Source: Thermococcus sp. 21S9 (lineage in GTDB: Archaea; Methanobacteriota_B; Thermococci; Thermococcales; Thermococcaceae). From it: a stretch of 64,000 nt of DNA. Below are positions 8,234 to 16,017 of this stretch, in pieces. Both the position numbers and the translations under genes were made by a program. The DNA lies in assembly GCF_012027635.1 (NCBI RefSeq), contig NZ_SNUS01000001.1, positions 1,178,001-1,242,000 on the forward strand, written 5' to 3'. The notes beneath the pieces are model-generated. The model worked only from the letters and a program-made list of their open reading frames with translations. It was not told the DNA's origin and ran no database searches. How positions within the stretch are numbered: the first letter of the stretch is position 1; every line of letters begins with the position of its first letter.

Positions 8234-9496
8234 ATGGTCGAGATTGACCCGTTTGAGATGGCCGTTAAGCAGCTCGAAAGGGCTGCCCAGTTTATGGACA
8301 TAAGTGAAGAGGCCCTTGAGTTCCTCAAGAAGCCCATGAGGATTCTGGAAGTTAGCATTCCCCTTGAGATGGACGACGGTTCTGTCAAGGTCTTCACCGG
8401 TTTCCGTGTTCAGTACAACTGGGCTCGCGGTCCGACCAAGGGTGGTATAAGGTGGCACCCGGCTGAGACCCTTAGCACCGTTAAGGCCCTCGCCGCCTGG
8501 ATGACCTGGAAGACCGCCGTCGTTGACCTCCCGTACGGTGGCGGTAAGGGTGGTATCATCGTCAACCCGAAGGAGCTCTCCGACAGGGAGAAGGAGAGGC
8601 TCGCCCGCGGTTACATAAGGGCCATTTACGACATCATCAGCCCCTACACCGACATTCCGGCTCCTGACGTTTACACCAACCCTCAGATTATGGCCTGGAT
8701 GATGGACGAGTACGAGGCCATCAGCAGGAGGAAGGTTCCGAGCTTCGGAATCATCACCGGTAAGCCACCCGGAGTCGGCGGTATCGTCGCGAGGATGGAC
8801 GCTACCGCGAGGGGTGCCAGCTACACCGTCCGCGAGGCCGCGAAGGCCGTCGGCTGGGACGACCTCAAGGGCAAGACCATCGCCATCCAGGGCTACGGTA
8901 ACGCTGGTTACTACATGGCCAAGATAATGAGCGAGGAGTACGGCATGAAGGTCGTCGCCGTCAGCGACAGCAAGGGCGGTATCTACAACCCGGACGGACT
9001 CAACGCCGACGAGGTTCTCAAGTGGAAGAGGGAGCACGGCTCAGTTAAGGACTTCCCAGGAGCCCAGAACATCACCAACGAGGAGCTCCTTGAGCTTGAG
9101 GTCGACGTCCTCGCCCCGAGCGCCATCGAGGGCGTCATCACCAAGGACAACGCCGACAAGATTAAGGCCAAGATTGTCGCCGAGCTCGCCAACGGTCCGA
9201 CCACCCCGGAGGCCGACGAGATACTCTACGAGAAGGGCGTCCTCGTCATACCGGACTTCCTCTGTAACGCCGGTGGTGTCACCGTCAGCTACTTCGAGTG
9301 GGTCCAGAACATAACCGGCGACTACTGGGACGTCGAGACCACCAGGGCCAAGCTCGACAAGAAGATGACCAAGGCCTTCTGGGACGTTTACAACACCCAC
9401 AAGGACAAGAGCATCAACATGAGGGACGCGGCCTACGTCGTCGCCGTCCAGAGGGTCTACGACGCCATGAAGTGGCGCGGATGGGTCAAGAAGTGA
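8234..9496 (+). CDS. gdhA: Glutamate dehydrogenase
   Basis: 420 residues, the same length as Pyrococcus/Thermococcus hexameric GDH, which begins almost identically ([24 protein letters not shown]). The catalytic-lysine segment [16 protein letters not shown], the substrate motif [11 protein letters not shown] and the Rossmann segment [14 protein letters not shown] are present. The enzyme interconverts glutamate and 2-oxoglutarate plus ammonia in the cytoplasm and supplies reducing equivalents during peptide growth. ATG 8234 is chosen because GAGGTGAT precedes it by five bases; in-frame codons further upstream would lie before the promoter. The gene is monocistronic with a strong promoter. Confidence 0.97.
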   Translation: MVEIDPFEMAVKQLERAAQFMDISEEALEFLKKPMRILEVSIPLEMDDGSVKVFTGFRVQYNWARGPTKGGIRWHPAETLSTVKALAAWMTWKTAVVDLPYGGGKGGIIVNPKELSDREKERLARGYIRAIYDIISPYTDIPAPDVYTNPQIMAWMMDEYEAISRRKVPSFGIITGKPPGVGGIVARMDATARGASYTVREAAKAVGWDDLKGKTIAIQGYGNAGYYMAKIMSEEYGMKVVAVSDSKGGIYNPDGLNADEVLKWKREHGSVKDFPGAQNITNEELLELEVDVLAPSAIEGVITKDNADKIKAKIVAELANGPTTPEADEILYEKGVLVIPDFLCNAGGVTVSYFEWVQNITGDYWDVETTRAKLDKKMTKAFWDVYNTHKDKSINMRDAAYVVAVQRVYDAMKWRGWVKK

Positions 9497-9582
9497 TTTC
9501 TTCTCCCTTCCTTTCCTTCTCAATTCTCCCGCAGGTTCTTGAAAGCAGGTTTGTTGGTTTAAGAAGAAACTAAAAAGGAATG

Positions 9583-10749
9583 TCAGCCCTTCGTCCAGTA
9601 GTCCTTCTCCTCCACCATTGCTCTAATCATCTCGTCCTCGTCCCTGAACATCGTCCGCCTCGACGGGTTCTGCATGCCGTAGAACTCCATGAACGGGCTG
9701 GGCCTCCTCTTGAAGGGGTAGTAGAGGTATATGGCAGCAAGCGTCCTGTATGCCTCTGCCATCTCGCTGACGACTCCCGCTGAAACGCCCTCGGCGTAGT
9801 GGTAGACCGCTATGGCCCTGCTGACATCGACGAGGTTAAAATCACGCTCCACGAGCTGTCTCCTCAGTATCTCCGTTGCCTGCTCTATGTCCCCCCTCTC
9901 GAGCTCATCAACCTCGTTCCCGTCGAGGAGGTGCTTTATCCTGATTTTCTTCACGTTCGGGTTCTTGGCAACCTGGTTGTCGTACTCAGCTACGACCCAC
10001 CAGTCGTCTAAAGCCCCGGGGTCGAGAACGGTAAAGTGCTCGCTCAGCTTGTCGTAGAAGCCTCTAACGCGGTGGTAGTACTCCTCTTCGTGGCCGGTCA
10101 TCGGGTAGCTGAGGTAGACGAGGGGCTTCTCCCTCTCCCTGAACAGCAGGTCGAGGAAGACCTCCGGTGGGTGCCTTATACCGAACTGGAGGACGTAGCG
10201 GACGTTTATTCCCTCCTTCTTGAGCTCGTGAACCAGGGTTTTCACGTGGTTTATGGCGTCTTCACGCCACATGACGAGGGTGGTGAGCTTTATGTTGTCC
10301 GGGTCGTTGCCGAAGCGCTCGAACCACTCCCGGTCGTTGATTATCCTCCTCCTGACCGAGAGCACGTCGTCGAGAACGATGATGACTCTATCAGGTTTGA
10401 GGAGCTTGAGGTTGCTGAGGGTGAAGCCTATAACGCTCCCGCTCCCCCAGCGGAAGAGGCTCGGCGTCGAAACGAGGTGGAAAGCCTTGTCGCTCTCGTC
10501 TATCTCCCGCCTTATTCTCTCGAAGGCCTCGTCGCGAATCTCGTTCATCAGGTCTTGGTGGTTTATCGCGAAGTCAAGGACGTTCTTGCGGGTTATCTTA
10601 ACCCCCCTCTCCTTTCCGACCTCTCGGAGGTATTCGAAGACGTGATAGTAGGCGTAGCTCTCCCCGTTGGCCTTTTCAAGGGCCTCGCTCAGGTATTCAT
10701 CGCGCCCGTTGAGGGGCGGGCCGGTTAGAAGGATTACCTCCTTTGCCAT
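9583..10749 (-). CDS. P-loop kinase-like protein fused to a deoxyribosyltransferase-like domain
   Basis: 388 residues. The N-terminus (VILLTGPPLNGRDEYL) occupies the position of a nucleoside-kinase P-loop, but the usual GK[S/T] is replaced by GRD. The C-terminal half, from about residue 215 (KPLVYLSYPMTGHEEEYYHRVRGFYDKL), resembles the nucleoside 2-deoxyribosyltransferase-like fold, whose first strand typically reads like VYLaGPm. A conserved Thermococcales protein of unknown function; a nucleotide-related role is inferred. ATG 10749 follows GGGTGG; three in-frame codons upstream are less likely. It is divergent from psmB across a 102-base gap. Confidence 0.75.
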   Translation of the reverse strand: MAKEVILLTGPPLNGRDEYLSEALEKANGESYAYYHVFEYLREVGKERGVKITRKNVLDFAINHQDLMNEIRDEAFERIRREIDESDKAFHLVSTPSLFRWGSGSVIGFTLSNLKLLKPDRVIIVLDDVLSVRRRIINDREWFERFGNDPDNIKLTTLVMWREDAINHVKTLVHELKKEGINVRYVLQFGIRHPPEVFLDLLFREREKPLVYLSYPMTGHEEEYYHRVRGFYDKLSEHFTVLDPGALDDWWVVAEYDNQVAKNPNVKKIRIKHLLDGNEVDELERGDIEQATEILRRQLVERDFNLVDVSRAIAVYHYAEGVSAGVVSEMAEAYRTLAAIYLYYPFKRRPSPFMEFYGMQNPSRRTMFRDEDEMIRAMVEEKDYWTKG

Positions 10750-10771
10750 GACAACCACCCAAGGGAGTGGG

Positions 10772-10787
10772 GCGAAACCTTTAAATA
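10772..10787 (+). promoter_or_regulatory. psmB promoter, possibly shared with the divergent gene
   Basis: BRE-like GCGAAACC (10772-10779) and TATA TTTAAATA (10780-10787) point toward psmB, with a start expected near 10810. The box is nearly palindromic and is the only clear AT-rich element in the 102-base gap, so the divergent gene ending at 9583 may initiate from the same site in the other direction. Confidence 0.5.
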
Positions 10788-10851
10788 CTCTTTCTCTAAG
10801 CGGGGTTCAGAGGTTCTTCTATTCTAAAAACCAACTCCAGGGGTGTTGTAG

Positions 10852-11460
10852 TTGACTGAGAACCTAAAGGGAACCACTACCGTCGGCGTAGTTTGCAAGG
10901 ACGGTGTAGTTTTAGCGGCAGACAGAAGGGCATCGCTCGGCAACATGGTGCTTTCTGAGGGAGTCACGAAGGTCTTCCAGATAGACGAGCACCTCGCCCT
11001 GGCAGGAGCGGGGAGCGTTGGGGACATACTGAGCCTCGTCAGACTTCTAAGAGCCGAGGCAAAGCTCTACCGCGCGAGGGTCGGCAGGGAGATGAGCGTC
11101 AGAGCCCTTGCAACTCTTACGTCGAACATCCTTCACGGAAACCGCTTCATGCCCTATTTCGGCTGGTTTCTCATAGCCGGCTACGATGAGAAGCCGGGCC
11201 TCTACTCGATAGACATGGCCGGTGGCGTCACCGAGGACAAGTTCACCGCCGCCGGTTCAGGAATGGAGTTCGCCTTCTCAATCCTTGAGGAGAACTACCG
11301 CGATGACCTCTCACTGGAGGATGGAATAAGGCTCGCCCTTAAGGCGATAAAGGCTTCCACCCGCAGGGACGTTTTCACCGGGGGTGGGGTTACACTCGTG
11401 ACGGTAACGGAGGACGGCTACCGCGAGTGGAGCGAGGAGGAACTCAAAGCGCTGTTCTGA
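10852..11460 (+). CDS. psmB: Proteasome subunit beta
   Basis: 202 residues. A seven-residue propeptide ends in KG before the catalytic threonine (GTTTVGVV; Thr8 becomes residue 1 after autocleavage). The conserved segments [13 protein letters not shown] and [12 protein letters not shown] (active-site serine and aspartate context) are present. The subunit forms the inner rings of the 20S proteasome. The start is TTG at 10852, with GGGTG about seven bases upstream and no ATG available. The gene is followed after 10 bases by fttA, so the two are probably cotranscribed. Thermococcus usually has two beta genes; only one is in this window. Confidence 0.95.
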   Translation: MTENLKGTTTVGVVCKDGVVLAADRRASLGNMVLSEGVTKVFQIDEHLALAGAGSVGDILSLVRLLRAEAKLYRARVGREMSVRALATLTSNILHGNRFMPYFGWFLIAGYDEKPGLYSIDMAGGVTEDKFTAAGSGMEFAFSILEENYRDDLSLEDGIRLALKAIKASTRRDVFTGGGVTLVTVTEDGYREWSEEELKALF

Positions 11461-11470
11461 GGTGGTGGCG

Positions 11471-13417
11471 TTGATTCGGAGGGAAACCTACGTTGACGAG
11501 ATACTCAAGGAGATTCGCGAGGTCATAGCCCAGATGGTTCCGCCGAACGCGAGGATAACCGACGTCGAGTTCGAGGGACCGGAGCTCGTCATCTACACCA
11601 AGAACCCCGAGGCGATAATGAAGGACGGCGACCTCATCAGGAACCTCGCGAAGGTTCTGAAGAAGAGGATAAGCGTCCGCCCCGACCCGGACATCCTGAT
11701 TCCGCCCGAGAAGGCCGAGGAGATGATTAAGGAGCTCGTCCCGAAGGAGGCGGAGATAACGAACATAAGCTTCGACCCCTCTGTCGGCGAGGTTCTCATA
11801 GAGGCCAAGAAGCCCGGCCTCGTCATCGGAAAGAACGGCGAGACGCTTCGCCTGATTACCCAGAAGGTTCACTGGGCGCCGAGGGTCGTTAGAACTCCCC
11901 CTCTCCAGAGCCAGACGATTTACTCGATAAGGCAGATTCTCCAGACCGAGAGCAAGGACAGGAGGAAGTTCCTCCGGCAGGTCGGCAGGAACATCTACCG
12001 CAAGTCCGAGTACAAGAGCAGGTGGATTAGGATTACCGGCCTGGGTGGCTTCCGCGAGGTTGGAAGGAGCGCGCTCCTCGTTCAGACCGACGAGAGCTAC
12101 GTCCTCGTTGACTTCGGTGTGAACATAGCCGCTATGAGGGACCCTCTCAAAGCGTTTCCGCACTTCGACGCTCCAGAATTTCGCTACGTCCTCGACGAGG
12201 GCCTTCTCGACGCGATAATCATAACCCACGCCCACCTCGACCACAGTGGAATGCTACCGTATCTCTTCCGCTACAAGCTCTTCGACGGGCCGATTTACAC
12301 AACGCCACCGACGAGGGATTTGATGACCCTCCTTCAGCAGGACTTCATTGAGATTCAGCACATGAACGGCGTCGAGCCCCTGTACAGGCCGAGGGACATA
12401 AAGGAGGTCATAAAGCACACCATAACCCTCGACTATGGAGAAGTCCGCGACATAGCCCCTGACATAAGGCTGACCCTCCACAACGCCGGGCATATACTCG
12501 GTTCGGCGATAGTCCACCTCCACATAGGCAACGGACTCCACAACATAGCGGTAACCGGCGATTTCAAGTTCATTCCGACCAGGCTCTTCGAGCCAGCAGT
12601 GAACCGGTTCCCGCGCCTTGAGACCCTCGTCATGGAGTCCACCTACGGCGGAAGCAACGACTACCAGATGCCGAGGGAAGAGGCGGAGAAGAAGCTCATA
12701 GAGGTCATAAGAGAGACAATCAAGCGCGGTGGAAAAGTCCTGATTCCGGCGATGGCAGTCGGTAGGGCCCAGGAGATAATGATGGTTCTCGAGGAGTACG
12801 CGCGCGTCGGGGGAATAGAGGTTCCGATTTACCTCGACGGAATGATTTGGGAGGCAACGGCAATTCACACAGCCTACCCGGAGTACCTCAGCAAGAGCCT
12901 CCGCGAGCAGATATTCCACGAGGGCTACAACCCGTTCCTCAACCCGATATTCAAGAGCGTCGCCAACTCGCGCGAGAGGCAGGACATCATCGACAGCGGA
13001 GAGCCGGCCATAATCATAGCCACTTCGGGCATGCTCGTCGGCGGACCGAGCGTCGAGTACTTCAAACAGCTCGCCCCCGACCCGAAGAACAGCATCATCT
13101 TCGTCAGCTACCAGGCCGAGGGCACGCTCGGAAGGCAGGTGCAGAGAGGTTTACGCGAGATACCGCTCATCGGCGAGGACGGCAGGACCGAGGTCGTTCA
13201 GGTCAACATGGAGGTCCACACGATAGACGGCTTCTCGGGCCACGCGGACAGGAGGGAGCTCATAAGCTACGTCGCCCGCGTCAGGCCGAGGCCAGAGCGT
13301 ATAATCACCGTCCACGGCGAGGCCCACAAGTGCCTCGACCTCAGCTCCAGCATACACAGGAAGTTCGGTATATCAACGCGCGCGCCCAACAACCTCGACG
13401 CCATAAGGCTCAAGTGA
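11471..13417 (+). CDS. fttA: Transcription termination factor FttA (aCPSF1), KH/beta-CASP ribonuclease
   Basis: 648 residues from TTG 11471. Two N-terminal KH domains (about 1-145, second with GLVIGKNGETLRLI) precede a metallo-beta-lactamase core with the zinc motif ITHAHLDHSG, a beta-CASP insert, and the C-terminal motifs GFSGHADRREL and ITVHGEAHKC. Family members are 5'-3' exo/endonucleases that cleave nascent transcripts at U-rich sites and terminate archaeal transcription. The start is uncertain: GTG codons at 11462 and 11465 are in frame, but GGTGGTG then serves best as the ribosome site for TTG 11471. It lies immediately downstream of psmB. Confidence 0.95.
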   Translation: MIRRETYVDEILKEIREVIAQMVPPNARITDVEFEGPELVIYTKNPEAIMKDGDLIRNLAKVLKKRISVRPDPDILIPPEKAEEMIKELVPKEAEITNISFDPSVGEVLIEAKKPGLVIGKNGETLRLITQKVHWAPRVVRTPPLQSQTIYSIRQILQTESKDRRKFLRQVGRNIYRKSEYKSRWIRITGLGGFREVGRSALLVQTDESYVLVDFGVNIAAMRDPLKAFPHFDAPEFRYVLDEGLLDAIIITHAHLDHSGMLPYLFRYKLFDGPIYTTPPTRDLMTLLQQDFIEIQHMNGVEPLYRPRDIKEVIKHTITLDYGEVRDIAPDIRLTLHNAGHILGSAIVHLHIGNGLHNIAVTGDFKFIPTRLFEPAVNRFPRLETLVMESTYGGSNDYQMPREEAEKKLIEVIRETIKRGGKVLIPAMAVGRAQEIMMVLEEYARVGGIEVPIYLDGMIWEATAIHTAYPEYLSKSLREQIFHEGYNPFLNPIFKSVANSRERQDIIDSGEPAIIIATSGMLVGGPSVEYFKQLAPDPKNSIIFVSYQAEGTLGRQVQRGLREIPLIGEDGRTEVVQVNMEVHTIDGFSGHADRRELISYVARVRPRPERIITVHGEAHKCLDLSSSIHRKFGISTRAPNNLDAIRLK

Positions 13418-13418
13418 T

Positions 13419-13443
13419 GGGCTCGCTGAGCCCTTCCTCTTTT
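13419..13443 (+). terminator. Hairpin with pyrimidine-rich tail after fttA
   Basis: GGGCTC and GAGCCC (13419-13424, 13428-13433) form a 6-bp stem with a 3-base loop, starting right after the fttA stop codon and followed by TTCCTCTTTT. It has the shape of an intrinsic terminator, although archaeal termination mainly needs the T-rich tract. Confidence 0.5.
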
Positions 13444-13491
13444 CGATAACGTTTTAAATCTCTCCCACAAGAGCCCCTTAGGTGGGAGGAC

Positions 13492-13863
13492 GTGAAGATA
13501 GAGTACAAGTTCTCGTTCGCGGTCTACATATGGGGCATTATCACCGGGATAATCAGCGGACTGCTGGCGTACTACAACAGGAGCGCCTGGATAATAGGTT
13601 TCCTGCTCTACTTCCTCGTGGACAAGTTCGTGATGGCGCTGATTAAGGAGCTCCCGCCGGATGTTCCGGACGAGAGGGCTATACTCAGGAAGGCCTTCTG
13701 GGGCTGGCTGTTGTTCTGGCTCTACTTCACGATGCTGACGTACTCGGTGGCCATCAACTTCCAGCCGGTTTGCTACTCCAACCAGAGCCTCCTCTACCAG
13801 GTCGTTCACAACGGAACGGCTGGGATTAAATGCGTGTTTAACGTGACCAACGTGACGGGGTGA
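13492..13863 (+). CDS. Small membrane protein, candidate EMC6-like
   Basis: 123 residues with three apparent membrane helices (about 8-27, 31-50 and 66-88), a charged loop with PPDVPDERAILRKAF between helices two and three, and a C-terminal extracellular tail bearing N-glycosylation sequons (NQS, NGT, NVT). Size, helix count and the acidic cytoplasmic loop resemble the archaeal EMC6-like family linked to membrane protein insertion; this is a weak family call. The start is GTG 13492 with GGGAGG upstream. A TTTTAAATC promoter lies near 13451-13459. Its stop is five bases before rpiA, with the rpiA ribosome site overlapping it. Confidence 0.6.
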   Translation: MKIEYKFSFAVYIWGIITGIISGLLAYYNRSAWIIGFLLYFLVDKFVMALIKELPPDVPDERAILRKAFWGWLLFWLYFTMLTYSVAINFQPVCYSNQSLLYQVVHNGTAGIKCVFNVTNVTG

Positions 13864-13867
13864 TTTC

Positions 13868-14557
13868 ATGAACGTTGAGGAAATGAAGAAGGCCGTCGCC
13901 AAGGAGGCCCTCAACCTCATCGAGGACGAGATGGTCATTGGTCTCGGTACCGGCTCTACGACCGCCTACTTCATCCGCTACCTTGGTAAGCTCATCATGG
14001 ATGGGGAGCTCGAAGAGGTCTACGGCGTTCCCACCTCATACCAAGCGAGGCTTTTGGCCCTTGAAGCCGGCGTTCCGGTTGTGAGCCTCGACGAGGTTGA
14101 CGCGATAGACATAGCGGTTGATGGAGCCGACGAGGTTGACCCGCAGATGAACCTCATCAAGGGGCGTGGCGGGGCCCTCACCATGGAGAAAATCATCGAG
14201 TACAGGGCCGGAATGTTCGTTGTCCTCGTTGACGAGACCAAGCTCGTCGAGTGGCTCGGTCAGAAGATGCCCGTTCCCATCGAGGTGATTCCGGTTGCAT
14301 GGCGCGCAATCGCGGAGGAAATAGAGGTCTTCAACGCCACCGCTGAACTGAGGATGGCCGAGAAGAAGGACGGGCCCGTCGTTACGGACAACGGCAACTT
14401 CATACTCGACGCCAAGTTCCACCGCATAGAGGACCCGCTCGACCTTGAGATAGAGCTCAACAACATCCCCGGCGTCGTCGAGAACGGCATCTTCGCGGAC
14501 ATAGCCGACCTCGTTCTCGTCGGCACGAAGGACGGGGTCAAGAGGATGGAGCGCTGA
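13868..14557 (+). CDS. rpiA: Ribose-5-phosphate isomerase A
   Basis: 229 residues, the normal RpiA length. Signature segments are present: GLGTGSTTAYFI (phosphate binding), DIAVDGADEVDPQMNLIKGRGGALTMEKI (catalytic region with the conserved aspartates and lysine) and VTDNGNFILD. It interconverts ribose 5-phosphate and ribulose 5-phosphate in the cytoplasm, linking the ribulose monophosphate route to nucleotide synthesis in Thermococcales. The ATG at 13868 follows GGGTGAT, which overlaps the upstream stop, so it is probably translated with the membrane protein before it. Confidence 0.96.
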   Translation: MNVEEMKKAVAKEALNLIEDEMVIGLGTGSTTAYFIRYLGKLIMDGELEEVYGVPTSYQARLLALEAGVPVVSLDEVDAIDIAVDGADEVDPQMNLIKGRGGALTMEKIIEYRAGMFVVLVDETKLVEWLGQKMPVPIEVIPVAWRAIAEEIEVFNATAELRMAEKKDGPVVTDNGNFILDAKFHRIEDPLDLEIELNNIPGVVENGIFADIADLVLVGTKDGVKRMER

Positions 14558-14609
14558 AGCAAGGTTTATAAACTCAGCCCTTTTTCACTTCTTCGGGAGT
14601 CCCGCGAGC

Positions 14610-14697
14610 GCGGGGGTTGCCGAGCCTGGTCAAAGGCGGTGGACTCAAGATCCACTCCCGTAGGGGTTCCGGGGTTCGAATCCCCGCCCCCGCACCA
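14610..14697 (+). tRNA. tRNA-Leu (CAA)
   Basis: Acceptor GCGGGGG (14610-14616) pairs with CCCCCGC before discriminator A and an encoded CCA (14695-14697). Anticodon loop CTCAAGA gives CAA. A long variable arm (CTCCCGTAGGGGTTC region) marks it as class II. T loop TTCGAAT. No intron. A TATA box TTTATAAA (14565-14572) lies about 38 bases upstream, beginning eight bases after the rpiA stop. Confidence 0.97.
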
Positions 14698-15257
14698 CAC
14701 AAACTTCGCCTGCGCGAAGTTTGACCAAGGCTCGTGATTCTTCTCCAAGAATGCAATTCTACGGAGTTTGCACTCTTAAGTGGCAGTACTCTCAAGGAAT
14801 TCTCTTCAAAGGAGCTATTTAGAGGAGTTTCTCTAAAAAGCACTCCTCCGGAGCGCGAGAAAAGCAAACCCTCTTGAGAGCTCTCAAAATCCGGAGAATT
14901 CACAACCTACAAAAGCCCTTAAAAGCGCAAACACTCCCAACAGAGCTTCTATAAAAAGAATCACAAACTTTAATGAAACTTTGCAACAGCCTTTGGGAAA
15001 GGCTGGCGAAAGGAGCGCCCTTCTCACCAAAGACCAGAAAAACAGTCGTGCACTAATCAACTGTAACATTAGAACGGGGTTAATCCCTCAAACAAACATT
15101 TTTCAGGCAGTTTCACATTTTTATCGGCGCCCACAGGGCGCCTTCTTGGAGTAAAACACCAAAAGTTAAGCAAGTTCGACAGAAAACCCATCTAGAACTT
15201 GCACTTTTAAAAAGGCACAACACTTTCCGCCAGCGCTTTCGTCAGAAAGGGCTGTAA
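14698..15257 (+). repeat. Copy A of a dispersed non-coding repeat between convergent tRNAs
   Basis: This 560-base stretch fills exactly the space between the CCA ends of tRNA-Leu and convergent tRNA-Thr. It aligns end to end with the reverse complement of 44249-44822. Shared blocks include a terminal hairpin (AAACTTCGC, loop, GCGAAGTTT at 14701-14722), GACCAAGGYTCGTGATTC, AATTCTCTTCAAAGGAG, TTAAAAGCGCAAACACTCC, GGGAAAGGCTGGCGAAA, AGTCGTGCACTAA and a terminal block CGCCAGCGCTTTCGTCAG next to tRNA-Thr. It is AT-richer than the flanking genes. Open frames of 60-110 codons cross it, but they are not conserved between copies and should not be called genes. Function unknown. Confidence 0.88.
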
Positions 15258-15334
15258 TGGAGCCCCGGGCGGGGTTTGAACCCGCGACCTGCCGCTTACC
15301 AAGCGGCCGCTCCACCAGGCTGAGCCACCGGGGC
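15258..15334 (-). tRNA. tRNA-Thr (GGT)
   Basis: Acceptor GCCCCGG (15328-15334) pairs with CCGGGGC before discriminator T and an encoded CCA (15260-15258). Anticodon loop CTTGGTA gives GGT. T loop TTCAAAC. No intron. TATA TTTATAAA lies at about 15364-15371 on the minus strand, 30-37 bases upstream. Its 3' end faces repeat copy A. Confidence 0.97.
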
Positions 15335-15365
15335 GCTGTTGACGTTGATACGATGGAGGGAGCCT

Positions 15366-15965
15366 TTATAAATTTTTCCCTCCAAGCTTCTCGACAAGAC
15401 CCTCGAGGACGTCCTTGAAGGCAGAAGCATCAATCCACTTGATGCCCATCTTCTGCGCCCAGGTTAGTATTCCAACGTCCGCAGAAACTATCGTCGCGTC
15501 CAGCTCCTTGGCGAGAAGGATTAGCTCGAAGTCCTCCTTGCTGTCAACGATTCCCTCTCGAAGGGCCTTGCGGTAGTTCCTCCGGAGCTTCTGGATTATC
15601 TTGTCCACGTTGTCCGTCTCGACGACGCTTTCTCGAACTGCCTTTTCAGCAACCCTAAGCCCCTTGTCAACCCGTCTCCTTATGTCGTCTATGAGCTCGT
15701 AAACGACGAAGGCCGGAATCTTGAGGTCGTGCAGGTTTGGAGGCTTCTTGATGATGTAGAGCTCTATCTCCGGCTTCAGCTCCTCGTCAACGAAGTGCAT
15801 AACCTCGCGATAGATGCCCGGTGGCATGTAGAACTCCACCTTCCCGAAGAGCTTCTCGGCGTAGCCCAGAAATGTCCTCATGGCCTCGGTTGGGTTATCG
15901 CCGAAGTCCTTTCGGATTTCAGGGTTGACGAATATGCTCGTGTCGAGGACGAACCTCAGCGTCAT
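15366..15965 (-). CDS. RNA ligase partner protein (PIN-domain like)
   Basis: 199 residues from ATG 15965, which follows GTGGTGG. The N-terminus LRFVLDTSIFVNPE carries the first PIN-domain aspartate, and the C-terminus has DFELILLAKELDATIVSADVGI with the later acidic cluster and the final aspartate in KWIDAS, so the PIN active site looks complete. It matches the family annotated as RNA ligase partner, found with archaeal ATP-dependent RNA ligases of the Rnl3 type. No RNA ligase gene is visible beside it here. A nuclease or RNA-repair role is inferred from the fold. Confidence 0.83.
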   Translation of the reverse strand: MTLRFVLDTSIFVNPEIRKDFGDNPTEAMRTFLGYAEKLFGKVEFYMPPGIYREVMHFVDEELKPEIELYIIKKPPNLHDLKIPAFVVYELIDDIRRRVDKGLRVAEKAVRESVVETDNVDKIIQKLRRNYRKALREGIVDSKEDFELILLAKELDATIVSADVGILTWAQKMGIKWIDASAFKDVLEGLVEKLGGKNL

Positions 15966-16017
15966 CGGCCACCACAAGGTTATTTAGGGTCGGAGCTTTA
16001 AAAGGTTGGGTGGAAGC

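Noticed and set aside
8177-9037. Long open frame (286 codons) antisense to gdhA
   Set aside because: Result of the codon bias of gdhA on the other strand; no ribosome site, low-complexity Leu/Val/Gly/Asp composition and no domain.
10036-10728. Open frame of 230 codons antisense to the P-loop-like gene
   Set aside because: Composition typical of antisense shadows; it has no ribosome site and no recognisable domain.
14574-14903. Minus-strand frame of about 109 codons across tRNA-Leu and repeat copy A
   Set aside because: It translates the tRNA backwards; the similar peptide in copy B (ITxLGQTSRRRSL) comes from the conserved hairpin DNA, and frames are broken elsewhere between copies.
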